NCBI GenBank assembly: GCA_964493245.1
Contig: CAZBNB010000008.1
Coordinates: 1-64,000 of the forward strand
DNA: 64,000 nucleotides
Direction: 5' to 3'
From: CAZBNB01 sp964493245
GTDB taxonomy: Bacteria > Pseudomonadota > Gammaproteobacteria > Legionellales > Legionellaceae
Of the stretch, positions 24,529 to 33,317 are shown piece after piece. Position 1 is the first letter of the stretch. Each line of letters begins with the position of its first letter. A program made the position numbers and the translations under genes. Under the pieces are notes generated by a model. The model searched no databases. It had not been told where the DNA came from and was given only the letters and a program-made list of their open reading frames with translations.

Positions 24529-26574
24529 ATGGGACAAGTTTTTGAGGTTGATATAGAAGCAGGTAACTTAAGAAGAGATGAGCCACCGGCAGCAGTTCCA
24601 GAAGTCGCACCAGGGCCGGTAAATAACATCATACCCGGCAACACAGTTTTGGTTGGTGAGGAATATGTTCCACTATCAACACGTATCTACTTTATTGAGC
24701 GTGTTTTAGGAGCGCTTGTTAATTTACTTGTCAATATCGTTCATATGTGCATTAGTACATTGGCGTTACCGTTTGTTTTATCAGCCGCAGTATTGGTGCC
24801 AAGTTTTGCTCTTGCAGCACTTTCTTCAATAGAAGATCGCGGCATAAAAAAACTGCTTTCAGCATTTAATGGTTTCATGGGTGGACTTTTCGTGGTGCCA
24901 TTTTGGGCCGCAGGACTGGGGATCTTGGTTGGACTTATCTTGACCCTGGCTGCGATACCAATAGCCGTCATGACAGCAATAAAACCCTTTTATTTGCTAT
25001 ATCAAGGATACCAAAAAGGTGTGCGTCGAGTATTGAATGACCGTATTGCAGAGGCAAATATTGCAGTAAAACTGTCGTCATTTTTGTTCAACCTGCTCAA
25101 ATCGAATATGGACTTTTCTGCAGAAGCTGTTTTAGACAGTGCCTTGGCGCTCATTAAAGCGAGTTGGCATGCTGTCGTGAATTCATCTGATCCGGTGATT
25201 GAAAAATTGGAGTACAAAGCATTAGAAGAACACCTTTACATCAAGAAATGGATCAAAAGCATTGAGTCACCCTCACCGGAAAATGGATTCCCTGTAGAGC
25301 GCTCTGCAACAATGCTTACTGTCAAAGAGGCACAAAGGTATTATGCGAGTATGCAAACAAGGCTTTTTGACAAATATAACGCAACAGGAGATCTACAATT
25401 GCGTCAAGAAATTGAATCAGTCTACGATCTGTATTGTCAAAAATTAGGGTTGCTGAATGTCATGTTGACAGCGTTGCGAAAATACACACCTCTTTCAGAA
25501 GCACCTGAACAGATGTGGGATGCTTTGAATGCAGAAGCAATGCTTGTTAGAAATGAGCCTGTTTATGTTGGATTATCTCAAATGACTTCAGATTTTTTGA
25601 TGGAAAAACATCTTGAAGTATATGCTGAGATAAATGGCCACTTTATAGATAGGCTTGATCTCGAGTTTCATGAATTACCTATTTTTCGGCGACGTGTTGT
25701 GCAAGCTGCTGTTAATGCAATGGGTCAAAGAGAAGAAGAAAGAGAAGAAGTGGGAACTTTTCTTGATGGGGAGTCATTTAGACAAACGCTTTTACTACCG
25801 CAAGCTGAATTAAACGAATTTAAACACACACGATATTCAGCTGCTGAAATACAAGCCTATAAAGACTTAGCGGTGGATGCAAATAAGAAAACCAAGATTG
25901 ATGCGTTACTGCATAGATATGAAGTGACGGATGCACGTCTGCTCTCGGATGAATGTGGTGTCGGTATGCTAGAAATAGAATCGGCTGATAGAAAATACAT
26001 TTTGACGAAACAATATAAAGAAACAAACGAGCGCTTTTTACCGATTCCAGACACAGATGAGCTTGCAAATACAGTGGTACAGGTTGATACGTTGGCCATG
26101 TGGTGTGCTAGAAATGCGACACATCCATATTCACGTGATAAACTCGTATCACCAAATTGCACTCCATATCAAAAGGTAAAAGGAGAGGGCCAACAAAAAT
26201 ATGATACACAATATAAGGTGCATCCATATTACCAACACCCAGCAAGCCTTGATCTCGCAGATAAAGATAAGATTTATAGCCAAGAGCAAGCTTTTATTGA
26301 GGGCGAGCTTAATAAAATTTGCCCGCGTTCAGATCTTCAATTACCAAGTCCCGTTGTTGCACAGACTGCCGAACAGCGCCTGACAACAACAGGACCGATA
26401 GCAGCACCTGCTGCTGGGTCAGTAAAAACGCAAACAGTCGCACAGCTGCAACGAGAAACAGCGAGAAATGCCAGATTAATTAAGTTTGGAAAGTTTTTCT
26501 CAGAGCAGCCGGTGGTTGATCCTGTGGATGATAGTACTGTGACGCATAGACCTAGTTCACCACCGGCTGTCTGA
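24529..26574 (+). CDS. Large hypothetical protein with N-terminal membrane region
   Basis: No family is recognised. In 681 residues a Pro-rich N terminus is followed by membrane segments at about residues 63-97 (LVNLLVNIVHMCISTLALPF, then a second hydrophobic run) and 117-155 (GLFVVPFWAAGLGILVGLIL, AAIPIAVMTAI), then about 500 soluble, mostly helical and Glu-rich residues, and a low-complexity Thr/Ala/Pro tail. There is no signal peptide. AGAGGAAT precedes the ATG. Its divergent neighbour is the Ulp1-like gene. The size and layout suit a host-membrane effector, but nothing proves it. Confidence 0.72.
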   Translation: MGQVFEVDIEAGNLRRDEPPAAVPEVAPGPVNNIIPGNTVLVGEEYVPLSTRIYFIERVLGALVNLLVNIVHMCISTLALPFVLSAAVLVPSFALAALSSIEDRGIKKLLSAFNGFMGGLFVVPFWAAGLGILVGLILTLAAIPIAVMTAIKPFYLLYQGYQKGVRRVLNDRIAEANIAVKLSSFLFNLLKSNMDFSAEAVLDSALALIKASWHAVVNSSDPVIEKLEYKALEEHLYIKKWIKSIESPSPENGFPVERSATMLTVKEAQRYYASMQTRLFDKYNATGDLQLRQEIESVYDLYCQKLGLLNVMLTALRKYTPLSEAPEQMWDALNAEAMLVRNEPVYVGLSQMTSDFLMEKHLEVYAEINGHFIDRLDLEFHELPIFRRRVVQAAVNAMGQREEEREEVGTFLDGESFRQTLLLPQAELNEFKHTRYSAAEIQAYKDLAVDANKKTKIDALLHRYEVTDARLLSDECGVGMLEIESADRKYILTKQYKETNERFLPIPDTDELANTVVQVDTLAMWCARNATHPYSRDKLVSPNCTPYQKVKGEGQQKYDTQYKVHPYYQHPASLDLADKDKIYSQEQAFIEGELNKICPRSDLQLPSPVVAQTAEQRLTTTGPIAAPAAGSVKTQTVAQLQRETARNARLIKFGKFFSEQPVVDPVDDSTVTHRPSSPPAV

Positions 26575-26627
26575 ATCTGTACTCGTTTTCTGAGGAGGGA
26601 TCTGCTAGGGTGACCCAGCAGATCTAC

Positions 26628-28445
26628 TCAAACCGAGGAGGTTAGTGGCCGTAAAAATGCCTCTAAGTTTGGTTGTTTTTTAAGACGATACTGATACACC
26701 GCATAAAATGCGATGACATTTTTTAAATAATTGCGTGTTTCTTGCCAGGGTAGGGTTTCAATCCAACGATCCATGTCTTTGGGGTCGTGATGCATTTGCC
26801 AATAACGCGCCTGTCTTGGCCCCGCATTATAAGCTGCCGTGATTAAAGCCGGATGCGTTTTAAATTGATGTGCGAGTTGTTGAATATAAGCCGTACCGAT
26901 GCGAATATTTTTTTCGCCGTTAAATAATTCTTTTGCATCGTTATAACGGATATGCGCTTGTTTAGTAACCAGCTTAGCGGTTCTGGGCATAATCTGCATT
27001 AAGCCTTTGGCACCAGCAGCAGAGACTATGTTTTCAAAAAACAGGCTTTCTTGACGAATAATCGCGTAAATCAGCGCTTCTTCAATACGATATTGTGTTG
27101 CAATTTGTTTCACTGCATTGTGATATGCTAAAGGAAAACGCAGTTCCAATTCATTGCTTAATGCATCGGTGTTACTTAAAATAATCGCTTTTCCCTGCCA
27201 ATGTAATTCATTTTTTACCCAATATGCCAACGCGCTTTGCTCATCTTTGGGAAGCTCACTGATAAATGCATTTAAAAAACTCGAAGCCAACCAGGCTTGT
27301 CCGGAGGTATATTTTTTTTGAATATCGTCAGTAATCGGTTTGTAGATTGCTAATTTATGGTGATTGTTTGCGCTTGGTTGAAACTCAAACTTTAAAGGTT
27401 GATGCAGGCGTATATTTGCTAAGAAACCATAGTAATGACGCTTTTGGCCTAGTTTTTGATACAAGCTGCGAGCTTTGTCTTTTTCACCGGTCGCTTCATA
27501 AGCCCTTGCTAGCCAATATTGCCAGGTTGGTTCTTTTTGTAGCGGGCTATTTTGAACAAAGTGAATGATGCGTTGCCAACGTTGGTGTGCGATGGCCTCG
27601 CGAATACGCCACTCACTTAAGGTTGGTGTCACGTAAGCGGGTTTGACTCGGTTTAACCAAAGAATCGCATCGGACTCATTACGCATGGTTTTATAAAGTG
27701 CGATTTGTGCGATAAAATTTTGTTGCTCAGCCTGGCTCATCAATGATTTGGCTTTCGGTGTTTCACTGAGTTGAATCGCCAGATCCATGTGATGTGTCAC
27801 CAGTAATTTTAAGCCAGTGAGATAAAAAGCACCATGCAACGGTCCTGGTTGTAAGGCCGTAATCCGCTTGGGATTTTGTATAATATCATTGAGTCGATTG
27901 ACATCGTCCAAATGAGGGGGATGCAATTGCTTCAACAAAGCACGCGCTAAAGTAAATTGTTTCGCATCCAGTGCTAATGTGATGCGTTTTTCAATGAGCG
28001 CATCCGAAAACACGTGTTGCCCTATCATCAAAGCAAATAGCTGATCACATGCTTTGGGACGAGAGTGGCCATCTAACCATAAGGTTTTAGCGTTTTTTAT
28101 GGCTTCTTCGTGATGACCTTGTTGATAGCTGGCGTATCCCGCATAGCATTGTAAATCTACTGATTGAATGGCATAGGTTTGTTGAAATTGGCGGTAGTAA
28201 TGATCATACGTTGCCCAATCTTGACGCCTTGCTAACTGCATCAACCATTTGCCTCTGAGTGTACGGGTGAGCGGCGATGGTTTTGCAACAAAAGCAAGAA
28301 AGTCAGCATTGACTGTCGTTGGGATATTTTGATACCAATATGCGTAAGTTGTGAACTTTTCTAAATAAGCTTTATCTGCGTGTGCGAAAGGTAAGTGGGA
28401 TAGGCAGATGACTCCCAGCAAGCAGCGTGTTTGTTTCCACTTCAT
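26628..28445 (-). CDS. slt: Soluble lytic murein transglycosylase (Slt70 type)
   Basis: Slt cleaves the MurNAc-GlcNAc bond of peptidoglycan to 1,6-anhydro products. The 605-residue precursor has a signal peptide (CLLGVICLSHLPFAHA), a long alpha-helical superhelix of TPR-like helices and a C-terminal lysozyme-like domain with the catalytic Glu in YAIIRQESLF, followed by AGAKGLMQIMPRTA and ITAAYNAGPRQARYW. The start at 28445 is preceded by CGGACG; earlier in-frame ATGs exist. It is a single gene divergent from fmdB. Confidence 0.93.
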   Translation of the reverse strand: MKWKQTRCLLGVICLSHLPFAHADKAYLEKFTTYAYWYQNIPTTVNADFLAFVAKPSPLTRTLRGKWLMQLARRQDWATYDHYYRQFQQTYAIQSVDLQCYAGYASYQQGHHEEAIKNAKTLWLDGHSRPKACDQLFALMIGQHVFSDALIEKRITLALDAKQFTLARALLKQLHPPHLDDVNRLNDIIQNPKRITALQPGPLHGAFYLTGLKLLVTHHMDLAIQLSETPKAKSLMSQAEQQNFIAQIALYKTMRNESDAILWLNRVKPAYVTPTLSEWRIREAIAHQRWQRIIHFVQNSPLQKEPTWQYWLARAYEATGEKDKARSLYQKLGQKRHYYGFLANIRLHQPLKFEFQPSANNHHKLAIYKPITDDIQKKYTSGQAWLASSFLNAFISELPKDEQSALAYWVKNELHWQGKAIILSNTDALSNELELRFPLAYHNAVKQIATQYRIEEALIYAIIRQESLFFENIVSAAGAKGLMQIMPRTAKLVTKQAHIRYNDAKELFNGEKNIRIGTAYIQQLAHQFKTHPALITAAYNAGPRQARYWQMHHDPKDMDRWIETLPWQETRNYLKNVIAFYAVYQYRLKKQPNLEAFLRPLTSSV

Positions 28446-28527
28446 TTTTAAGCGTCCGTTCATATTGGCTAGCATAACATTTTTCTTAATTGATGCTATG
28501 GTTTTTTGAAGTTATTTTCATAGTTGA

Positions 28528-28556
28528 TTGTGAGGTTCCGTAGACTTCGCTATAAT
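28528..28556 (+). promoter_or_regulatory. Promoter of the fmdB-aspS-mutH operon
   Basis: A -35 TTGTGA (28528-28533), a 17-base spacer and a perfect -10 TATAAT (28551-28556) lie 40 bases before the fmdB start. Confidence 0.75.
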
Positions 28557-28595
28557 CCTTCCTCTTAAAGATGAAAACGAGGCGAAGGAATTTCC

Positions 28596-28874
28596 ATGCC
28601 TATTTATGAGTACCAATGTCAACATTGCCATCATTGTTTTGAACTGATGCAAAAAATGAGTGATGCGCCAGAGACTCTTTGCCCTGGTTGCAACCAAAAT
28701 GAAGCCAAGCGCTTGGTTTCAGCCGCCGGGTTTCAGTTAAAAGGCACCGGTTGGTATGTTACGGATTTTAAAGATAAAGGCAAACCCAAAGCAGCAGCGG
28801 AAAATACCACAGTGGCGACGGAGAAAGCCACTGCCACGACAACAACAGGGACAGGTGATAAAGGTGATAAGTAA
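28596..28874 (+). CDS. FmdB-family zinc-ribbon protein
   Basis: This 92-residue putative regulatory protein starts with the family MPIYEYQCQHCHHCFE and has a zinc ribbon of two CxxC pairs (CQHC and CPGC). It is named after FmdB of Methylophilus, which regulates the acetamidase/formamidase gene; the real function in proteobacteria is unknown. The Thr/Ala-rich tail is disordered. It is the first gene of an operon with the DUF502 gene, aspS and mutH, an order frequent in gammaproteobacteria. Confidence 0.92.
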   Translation: MPIYEYQCQHCHHCFELMQKMSDAPETLCPGCNQNEAKRLVSAAGFQLKGTGWYVTDFKDKGKPKAAAENTTVATEKATATTTTGTGDKGDK

Positions 28875-29499
28875 ATCGTTACGCAGTTATTTATTAGCAG
28901 GGCTGATTGTTTGGTTACCTATTTTGGTTACCGTGGTGGTTTTGCATTTTATTATCGATCTATTAGATGGTACCATTGCGCTCTTGCCTAAATCATACCA
29001 GCCCGAGCAGTTATTCGGCTTTCAAATTCCTGGTCTTGGTGTGCTGTTGTCGTTAACATTACTGCTTATTACCGGTATTGTTGCAACCAATATTTTGGGG
29101 CAACGGGTGGTGGCCTGGAGTGAGGCGCTGCTAGATAAAATTCCATTGGTGCGTACGATTTACAATGCCGCTAAGCAAATGAGCAATGCTATTTTTGCAA
29201 CCAATGGCCATGCTTTTCGTAAAGTACTGATGTTTGAATATCCTCGAAAAGGGATGTGGACTGTTGGGTTTCAAACAGGTGAAGCAACACCTGAAATTGC
29301 AACACACGCCGGTGTGGAAATGGTTTCTGTCTTTGTACCAACCACACCGAACCCCACCTCTGGGTTCCTTATTTTGGTCCCTAAAAAAGAGGTGACCGAG
29401 TTAAAAATGACCATTGATGAAGCATTAAAATTTATTATTTCATTAGGGGTGATGCAACCCCATACACACGATAAATCTAAACTTGAAAAGAAAAGGTGA
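28864..29499 (+). CDS. DUF502 family membrane protein
   Basis: This 211-residue inner-membrane protein has two N-terminal membrane segments (YLLAGLIVWLPILVTVVVLH and GLGVLLSLTLLLITGIVATN) and the conserved soluble domain TIYNAAKQMSNAI...VFVPTTPNPTSGFLILVPKKEV, which identifies DUF502. The function is unknown; plant relatives are COV/LCV membrane proteins. The GTG at 28864 overlaps the fmdB 3' end by 11 bp, so translation is coupled; a GTG at 28855 is an alternative start. Confidence 0.9.
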   Translation: MISKSLRSYLLAGLIVWLPILVTVVVLHFIIDLLDGTIALLPKSYQPEQLFGFQIPGLGVLLSLTLLLITGIVATNILGQRVVAWSEALLDKIPLVRTIYNAAKQMSNAIFATNGHAFRKVLMFEYPRKGMWTVGFQTGEATPEIATHAGVEMVSVFVPTTPNPTSGFLILVPKKEVTELKMTIDEALKFIISLGVMQPHTHDKSKLEKKR

Positions 29500-29504
29500 A
29501 CTGA

Positions 29505-31283
29505 ATGAGAACGCATTATTGCAACCAAGTAAACGAAACCATGTTAGACAAGTCCGTAACGGTTTGCGGTTGGGTGCATAATCGTCGCGATCACGGTGGT
29601 GTGATTTTTTTAGATGTGCGAGATAGCAGTGATAGTTTATTGCAGGTTGTTTATGAACCTGAGCTTAAAGATGTCTTTGTTCTGGCAGAAAAATTGCGCC
29701 ATGAATATGTGATTCAGCTGACAGGCCATGTGCGTGCTCGACCAGAAGGCATGATCAATGCGCGCATGAAAACAGGAAAAATTGAAGTGGTTGGAACGCA
29801 ACTCACCATTCTCAATCAAGCACAAACGCCCCCATTTCTGCCAGATGAGCACCAAATTGTAAACGAAGATATTCGTTATCGTTACCGCTATTTAGATTTA
29901 CGCCGTCGTGATATGCAGGCGAATCTACGCTTGCGTCATGCCGTAACGCATTGTATGCGTACCTATCTTAACGATAAAGGGTTTGTCGATATCGAAACAC
30001 CGATGTTGACCAAAGCCACACCGGAAGGTGCACGTGATTATTTGGTGCCATCACGTGTGCATCCTGGGACTTTTTATGCGTTACCACAATCGCCACAATT
30101 GTTTAAGCAGCTGTTGATGATGTCTGGATTTGATAAATATTATCAAATCGTACGTTGTTTTCGTGATGAAGATCTGCGTGCGGATAGACAGCCTGAATTC
30201 ACTCAATTAGATATCGAGATGTCCTTTATTGACATGATGGATATTCGTCAGTTAATCGAAGGCATGTTGAAAATGATTTTCAAAACCGTGCTTAATGTGG
30301 AAATCGCAGATATTCCAACAATGCCTTACGCTGAGGCCATGCGTCGTTTTGGTAGTGATAAACCGGATCTGCGTAATCCGTTAGAGTTGGTTGATATTGA
30401 TGATTTGGTTAAAACCTGTGACTTTAATGTCTTCACCAGTGCCGCGAACGATGCTGAAGGGCGTGTGGTAGCACTGAAATTACCGAAAGGTTGTGAATTG
30501 AGTCGCAAAGAGCTAGATGATTTAGGCACCTTTGTTGCCATTTATGGCGCAAAAGGTTTAGCCTATATTAAAGTGAATGATCGCACACAAGGGCTTGCAG
30601 GCTTACAATCGCCTATTATAAAATTCTTGTCAGAAGATATTGTTGAATCGATTCTACAACGCGTTGACGCCAAAACGGGCGATGTGGTTTTCTTTGGTGC
30701 TGGGCATCAAACCATGGTGAATGAATCAATGGGGGCCTTGCGTATCAAATTGGGTCAACAATGTCAGTTGATAGAGCCTGGCTGGCGATTGGTGTGGATT
30801 GTAGATTGGCCTATGTTTGAAAAAGATGCGACAAGTCAATCGTTGCAAGCCATGCATCATCCGTTTACCTCACCGCAGCAATTGTCTGCAGAAGCCTTGC
30901 GTGATAAACCAACAGATATGTTAGCCAAGGCGTATGATATTGTGATCAACGGCTATGAAATTGGTGGTGGTTCTATCCGTATTCATTGCCCTAAATTACA
31001 ACAAACGGTATTTGATTTATTGGGAATTCATGCGGAAGAAGCACAAGAAAAATTTGGCTTTTTGTTAGATGCTTTGCAATTCGGTTGCCCTCCACATGGC
31101 GGAATCGCGCTGGGATTGGATCGTTTAGCGATGTTGCTCACGGATTCAACATCGATTCGTGATGTTATCGCTTTCCCTAAAACACAATCGGCAATGTGCT
31201 TATTAACCAATGCGCCAGATCGTGTTCCAGACGCACAATTAAACGAACTTTCTATTCGCAGTGCTGTTAAAAAAACAACATGA
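29505..31283 (+). CDS. aspS: Aspartate--tRNA ligase
   Basis: AspS is a class II synthetase that charges tRNA-Asp (or also tRNA-Asn in non-discriminating organisms). The 592-residue product has the N-terminal OB-fold anticodon-binding domain (VCGWVHNRRDHGGVIF), the bacterial GAD insertion domain and motif 3 in GGIALGLDRLAMLL. It starts 5 bp after the DUF502 stop with AAAAGG upstream and ends overlapping mutH by 4 bp. Confidence 0.97.
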   Translation: MRTHYCNQVNETMLDKSVTVCGWVHNRRDHGGVIFLDVRDSSDSLLQVVYEPELKDVFVLAEKLRHEYVIQLTGHVRARPEGMINARMKTGKIEVVGTQLTILNQAQTPPFLPDEHQIVNEDIRYRYRYLDLRRRDMQANLRLRHAVTHCMRTYLNDKGFVDIETPMLTKATPEGARDYLVPSRVHPGTFYALPQSPQLFKQLLMMSGFDKYYQIVRCFRDEDLRADRQPEFTQLDIEMSFIDMMDIRQLIEGMLKMIFKTVLNVEIADIPTMPYAEAMRRFGSDKPDLRNPLELVDIDDLVKTCDFNVFTSAANDAEGRVVALKLPKGCELSRKELDDLGTFVAIYGAKGLAYIKVNDRTQGLAGLQSPIIKFLSEDIVESILQRVDAKTGDVVFFGAGHQTMVNESMGALRIKLGQQCQLIEPGWRLVWIVDWPMFEKDATSQSLQAMHHPFTSPQQLSAEALRDKPTDMLAKAYDIVINGYEIGGGSIRIHCPKLQQTVFDLLGIHAEEAQEKFGFLLDALQFGCPPHGGIALGLDRLAMLLTDSTSIRDVIAFPKTQSAMCLLTNAPDRVPDAQLNELSIRSAVKKTT

Positions 31284-31942
31284 GTGTGATGACCGAGACA
31301 GCATTGCTGTCTCGCTGCGAAGCCATTGAGGGTTTGACCTTTTCACAACTGGCCGCGCGGTATGCGCTGTTATTGCCTAATCACCCGTTACAACGAAAAG
31401 GCTGGCTAGGTATGGCGATCGAGCGCGCGCTGGGTGCCGATGCGGGCAATCGTGCCTTACCTGATTTTGTTGATTTGGGTATCGAGTTAAAAACACTTCC
31501 CATCAATGCCATGGGTAAACCGGCCGAGTCAACTTTTGTGACTTCCATTCCTTTGCTCACGATCCATCAGCAAACGTGGAAAACTTCCCAATGTTATCAA
31601 AAACTTAAACGTGTTTTGTGGGTGCCTGTTGAAGGTGAAAATCACCTTGCGTATGCGCATCGTCGTATTGGTAGGGCTTTTTTGTGGTCTCCTTCTGTCG
31701 AAGAAGAAGCTATTTTAGAGCAAGACTGGCAGATGTTGTCTACCTTGATTTGTACCGGGTATTTGGCTGATATTCATGCGGGGCTGGGTGATTATTTACA
31801 AGTTCGCCCCAAAGCGGCTTCAGGAAAATCATTGTGCTATGGGTATGACGAGCAGGGACAAAAGGTTTTAACCTTGCCAAGAGGATTTTATTTGCGTAGC
31901 CAATTTACCGCGCGTATACTGATTGACACTCCTGCCAGCTGA
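31280..31942 (+). CDS. mutH: DNA mismatch repair endonuclease MutH
   Basis: MutH nicks the unmethylated strand at hemimethylated GATC sites when activated by MutS-MutL. The catalytic residues D62, E69 and K71 (DFVDLGIELKTLP) have the same spacing as D70/E77/K79 in E. coli MutH, and the 220-residue length is normal. The ATG overlaps the aspS stop (ATGA). Its presence implies that this organism uses Dam methylation for strand discrimination, which is limited to a subset of gammaproteobacteria. Confidence 0.95.
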   Translation: MSVMTETALLSRCEAIEGLTFSQLAARYALLLPNHPLQRKGWLGMAIERALGADAGNRALPDFVDLGIELKTLPINAMGKPAESTFVTSIPLLTIHQQTWKTSQCYQKLKRVLWVPVEGENHLAYAHRRIGRAFLWSPSVEEEAILEQDWQMLSTLICTGYLADIHAGLGDYLQVRPKAASGKSLCYGYDEQGQKVLTLPRGFYLRSQFTARILIDTPAS

Positions 31943-31953
31943 TTAATACTATC

Positions 31954-32649
31954 TTGCTACATGCTGAACAACGCAAATTTGCGTCTTTGGATGATTGGTT
32001 TCTTTCTCCGCAAGGATGTCGGGTTGCGGCTGCTTTCACGTCTGAATTAAAAGCTGTGGCACATTGTTTACATGGTACCCGCTTATTACAATTAGGTACT
32101 TTCGCTGACAATGCCTGGTTATCTGTTTTGTCCCATCCTTACAAATGGTTAGCGAGTCCTGTCTCAGACAGTGCCGTTAGCTTATTAGCAACCATGAGAC
32201 ATTTGCCTATTGATCGACACGCCATCGATTGTATTGTTGCACCATTTACATTGGAAATGGTGACACACAAACGCCATGTGATTAACGAAATCGATCGCGT
32301 GCTAGCACCGATGGGATATGCCGTTTTTTTTGGTATAAATCCTTGGAGTATTTGGGGGCTTTTATTAAGAGTCAGTGCATCGCACTGGTTTATGCATGCC
32401 CATGTTCATTTGCAATCTGCCCTAGCTTTAAAACGCATTTTCCTAAATCGAGGCTATGCACAGTGTTTATTGTCTAATTTTTATTATATTCCACCATTCA
32501 ATCACGAAAAATGCATTCATAAATTGGAATTTTTGAATGAAATGGGTAAAATGATCTGGCCTTATCCTGCGAGCTTCTATTGTTTGATCGTACAAAAACA
32601 CGATCCAAGTTTATTGACACCAGATTTTAATTTGGCAAGCGTTTGTTAG
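31954..32649 (+). CDS. Putative class I SAM-dependent methyltransferase (YafS-like)
   Basis: This 231-residue protein has a decayed SAM-binding region (TRLLQLGTF) and the post-I features of a methyltransferase 11 domain (AIDCIVAPFTLEMVTHKRHVI and EIDRVLAPMGYAVFFGINPW). It resembles E. coli YafS, whose substrate is unknown. No ATG is available near the 5' end; a TTG at 31954 is the best start, without a clear ribosome site. It follows mutH by 11 bp. Confidence 0.75.
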   Translation: MLHAEQRKFASLDDWFLSPQGCRVAAAFTSELKAVAHCLHGTRLLQLGTFADNAWLSVLSHPYKWLASPVSDSAVSLLATMRHLPIDRHAIDCIVAPFTLEMVTHKRHVINEIDRVLAPMGYAVFFGINPWSIWGLLLRVSASHWFMHAHVHLQSALALKRIFLNRGYAQCLLSNFYYIPPFNHEKCIHKLEFLNEMGKMIWPYPASFYCLIVQKHDPSLLTPDFNLASVC

Positions 32650-32693
32650 GCTTTATGTGCTGACTTCCTTGTCATTAACGCTATAGGAATCTT

Positions 32694-33254
32694 ATGACCG
32701 TACCGGGAAAGATAAAATCAATTTACGAACGTTCAACACGCTTATTTACCACTCAAGATGTTGAAATCGCATTAGATAAATTAGCTAAAGATATTCATCA
32801 AGAATTGTTTGATAAAAATCCTGTGATTATTTGTGTGATGATTGGTGGTTTGGTGCCCATGGGTAATTTATTACCCAGATTAGATTTTCCATTGGAAGTC
32901 GATTATGTACATGCCACGCGTTACCGTGGTGAGATACGAGGCGGAGAAATTCATTGGAAGGTCAAGCCTAGTTCAGATCTCCGTGGCCGTACAGTGTTGG
33001 TTGTGGATGATATTCTGGATGGCGGTATCACTTTGGCCGCGATTTTAGCTGAAATGGCAGCTTTGGGTGCTGAAAAAGTATACAGCGCAGTGTTGGTTGA
33101 TAAATATCAAAAACGAGTCGAAAATGGTCTTGAAAAAGCCGACTTTGTTGGTTTACGTGTTGATGATCATTATGTTTTTGGTTATGGTATGGATTATAAA
33201 GAGTATTTGCGTAATGCACCGGGCATCTTCAAGGTTGATCCACAAGATGCTTAA
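32694..33254 (+). CDS. hpt: Hypoxanthine phosphoribosyltransferase
   Basis: Hpt makes IMP (or GMP) from hypoxanthine (or guanine) and PRPP in purine salvage. The 186-residue product has the PRPP-binding motif RTVLVVDDILDGGITLAAIL, the PPi loop MIGGLVP and the flexible-loop segment. AGGAATCTT lies before the ATG. It is part of a plus-strand run between mutH and the DedA-LssY gene but is separated by 44-63 bp from each neighbour. Confidence 0.92.
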   Translation: MTVPGKIKSIYERSTRLFTTQDVEIALDKLAKDIHQELFDKNPVIICVMIGGLVPMGNLLPRLDFPLEVDYVHATRYRGEIRGGEIHWKVKPSSDLRGRTVLVVDDILDGGITLAAILAEMAALGAEKVYSAVLVDKYQKRVENGLEKADFVGLRVDDHYVFGYGMDYKEYLRNAPGIFKVDPQDA

Positions 33255-33317
33255 ATATTTTTCATGGGGTGTTTTTTGAGCATAGATAGCAATATAAGAT
33301 GGATATAGGAAGCATCC

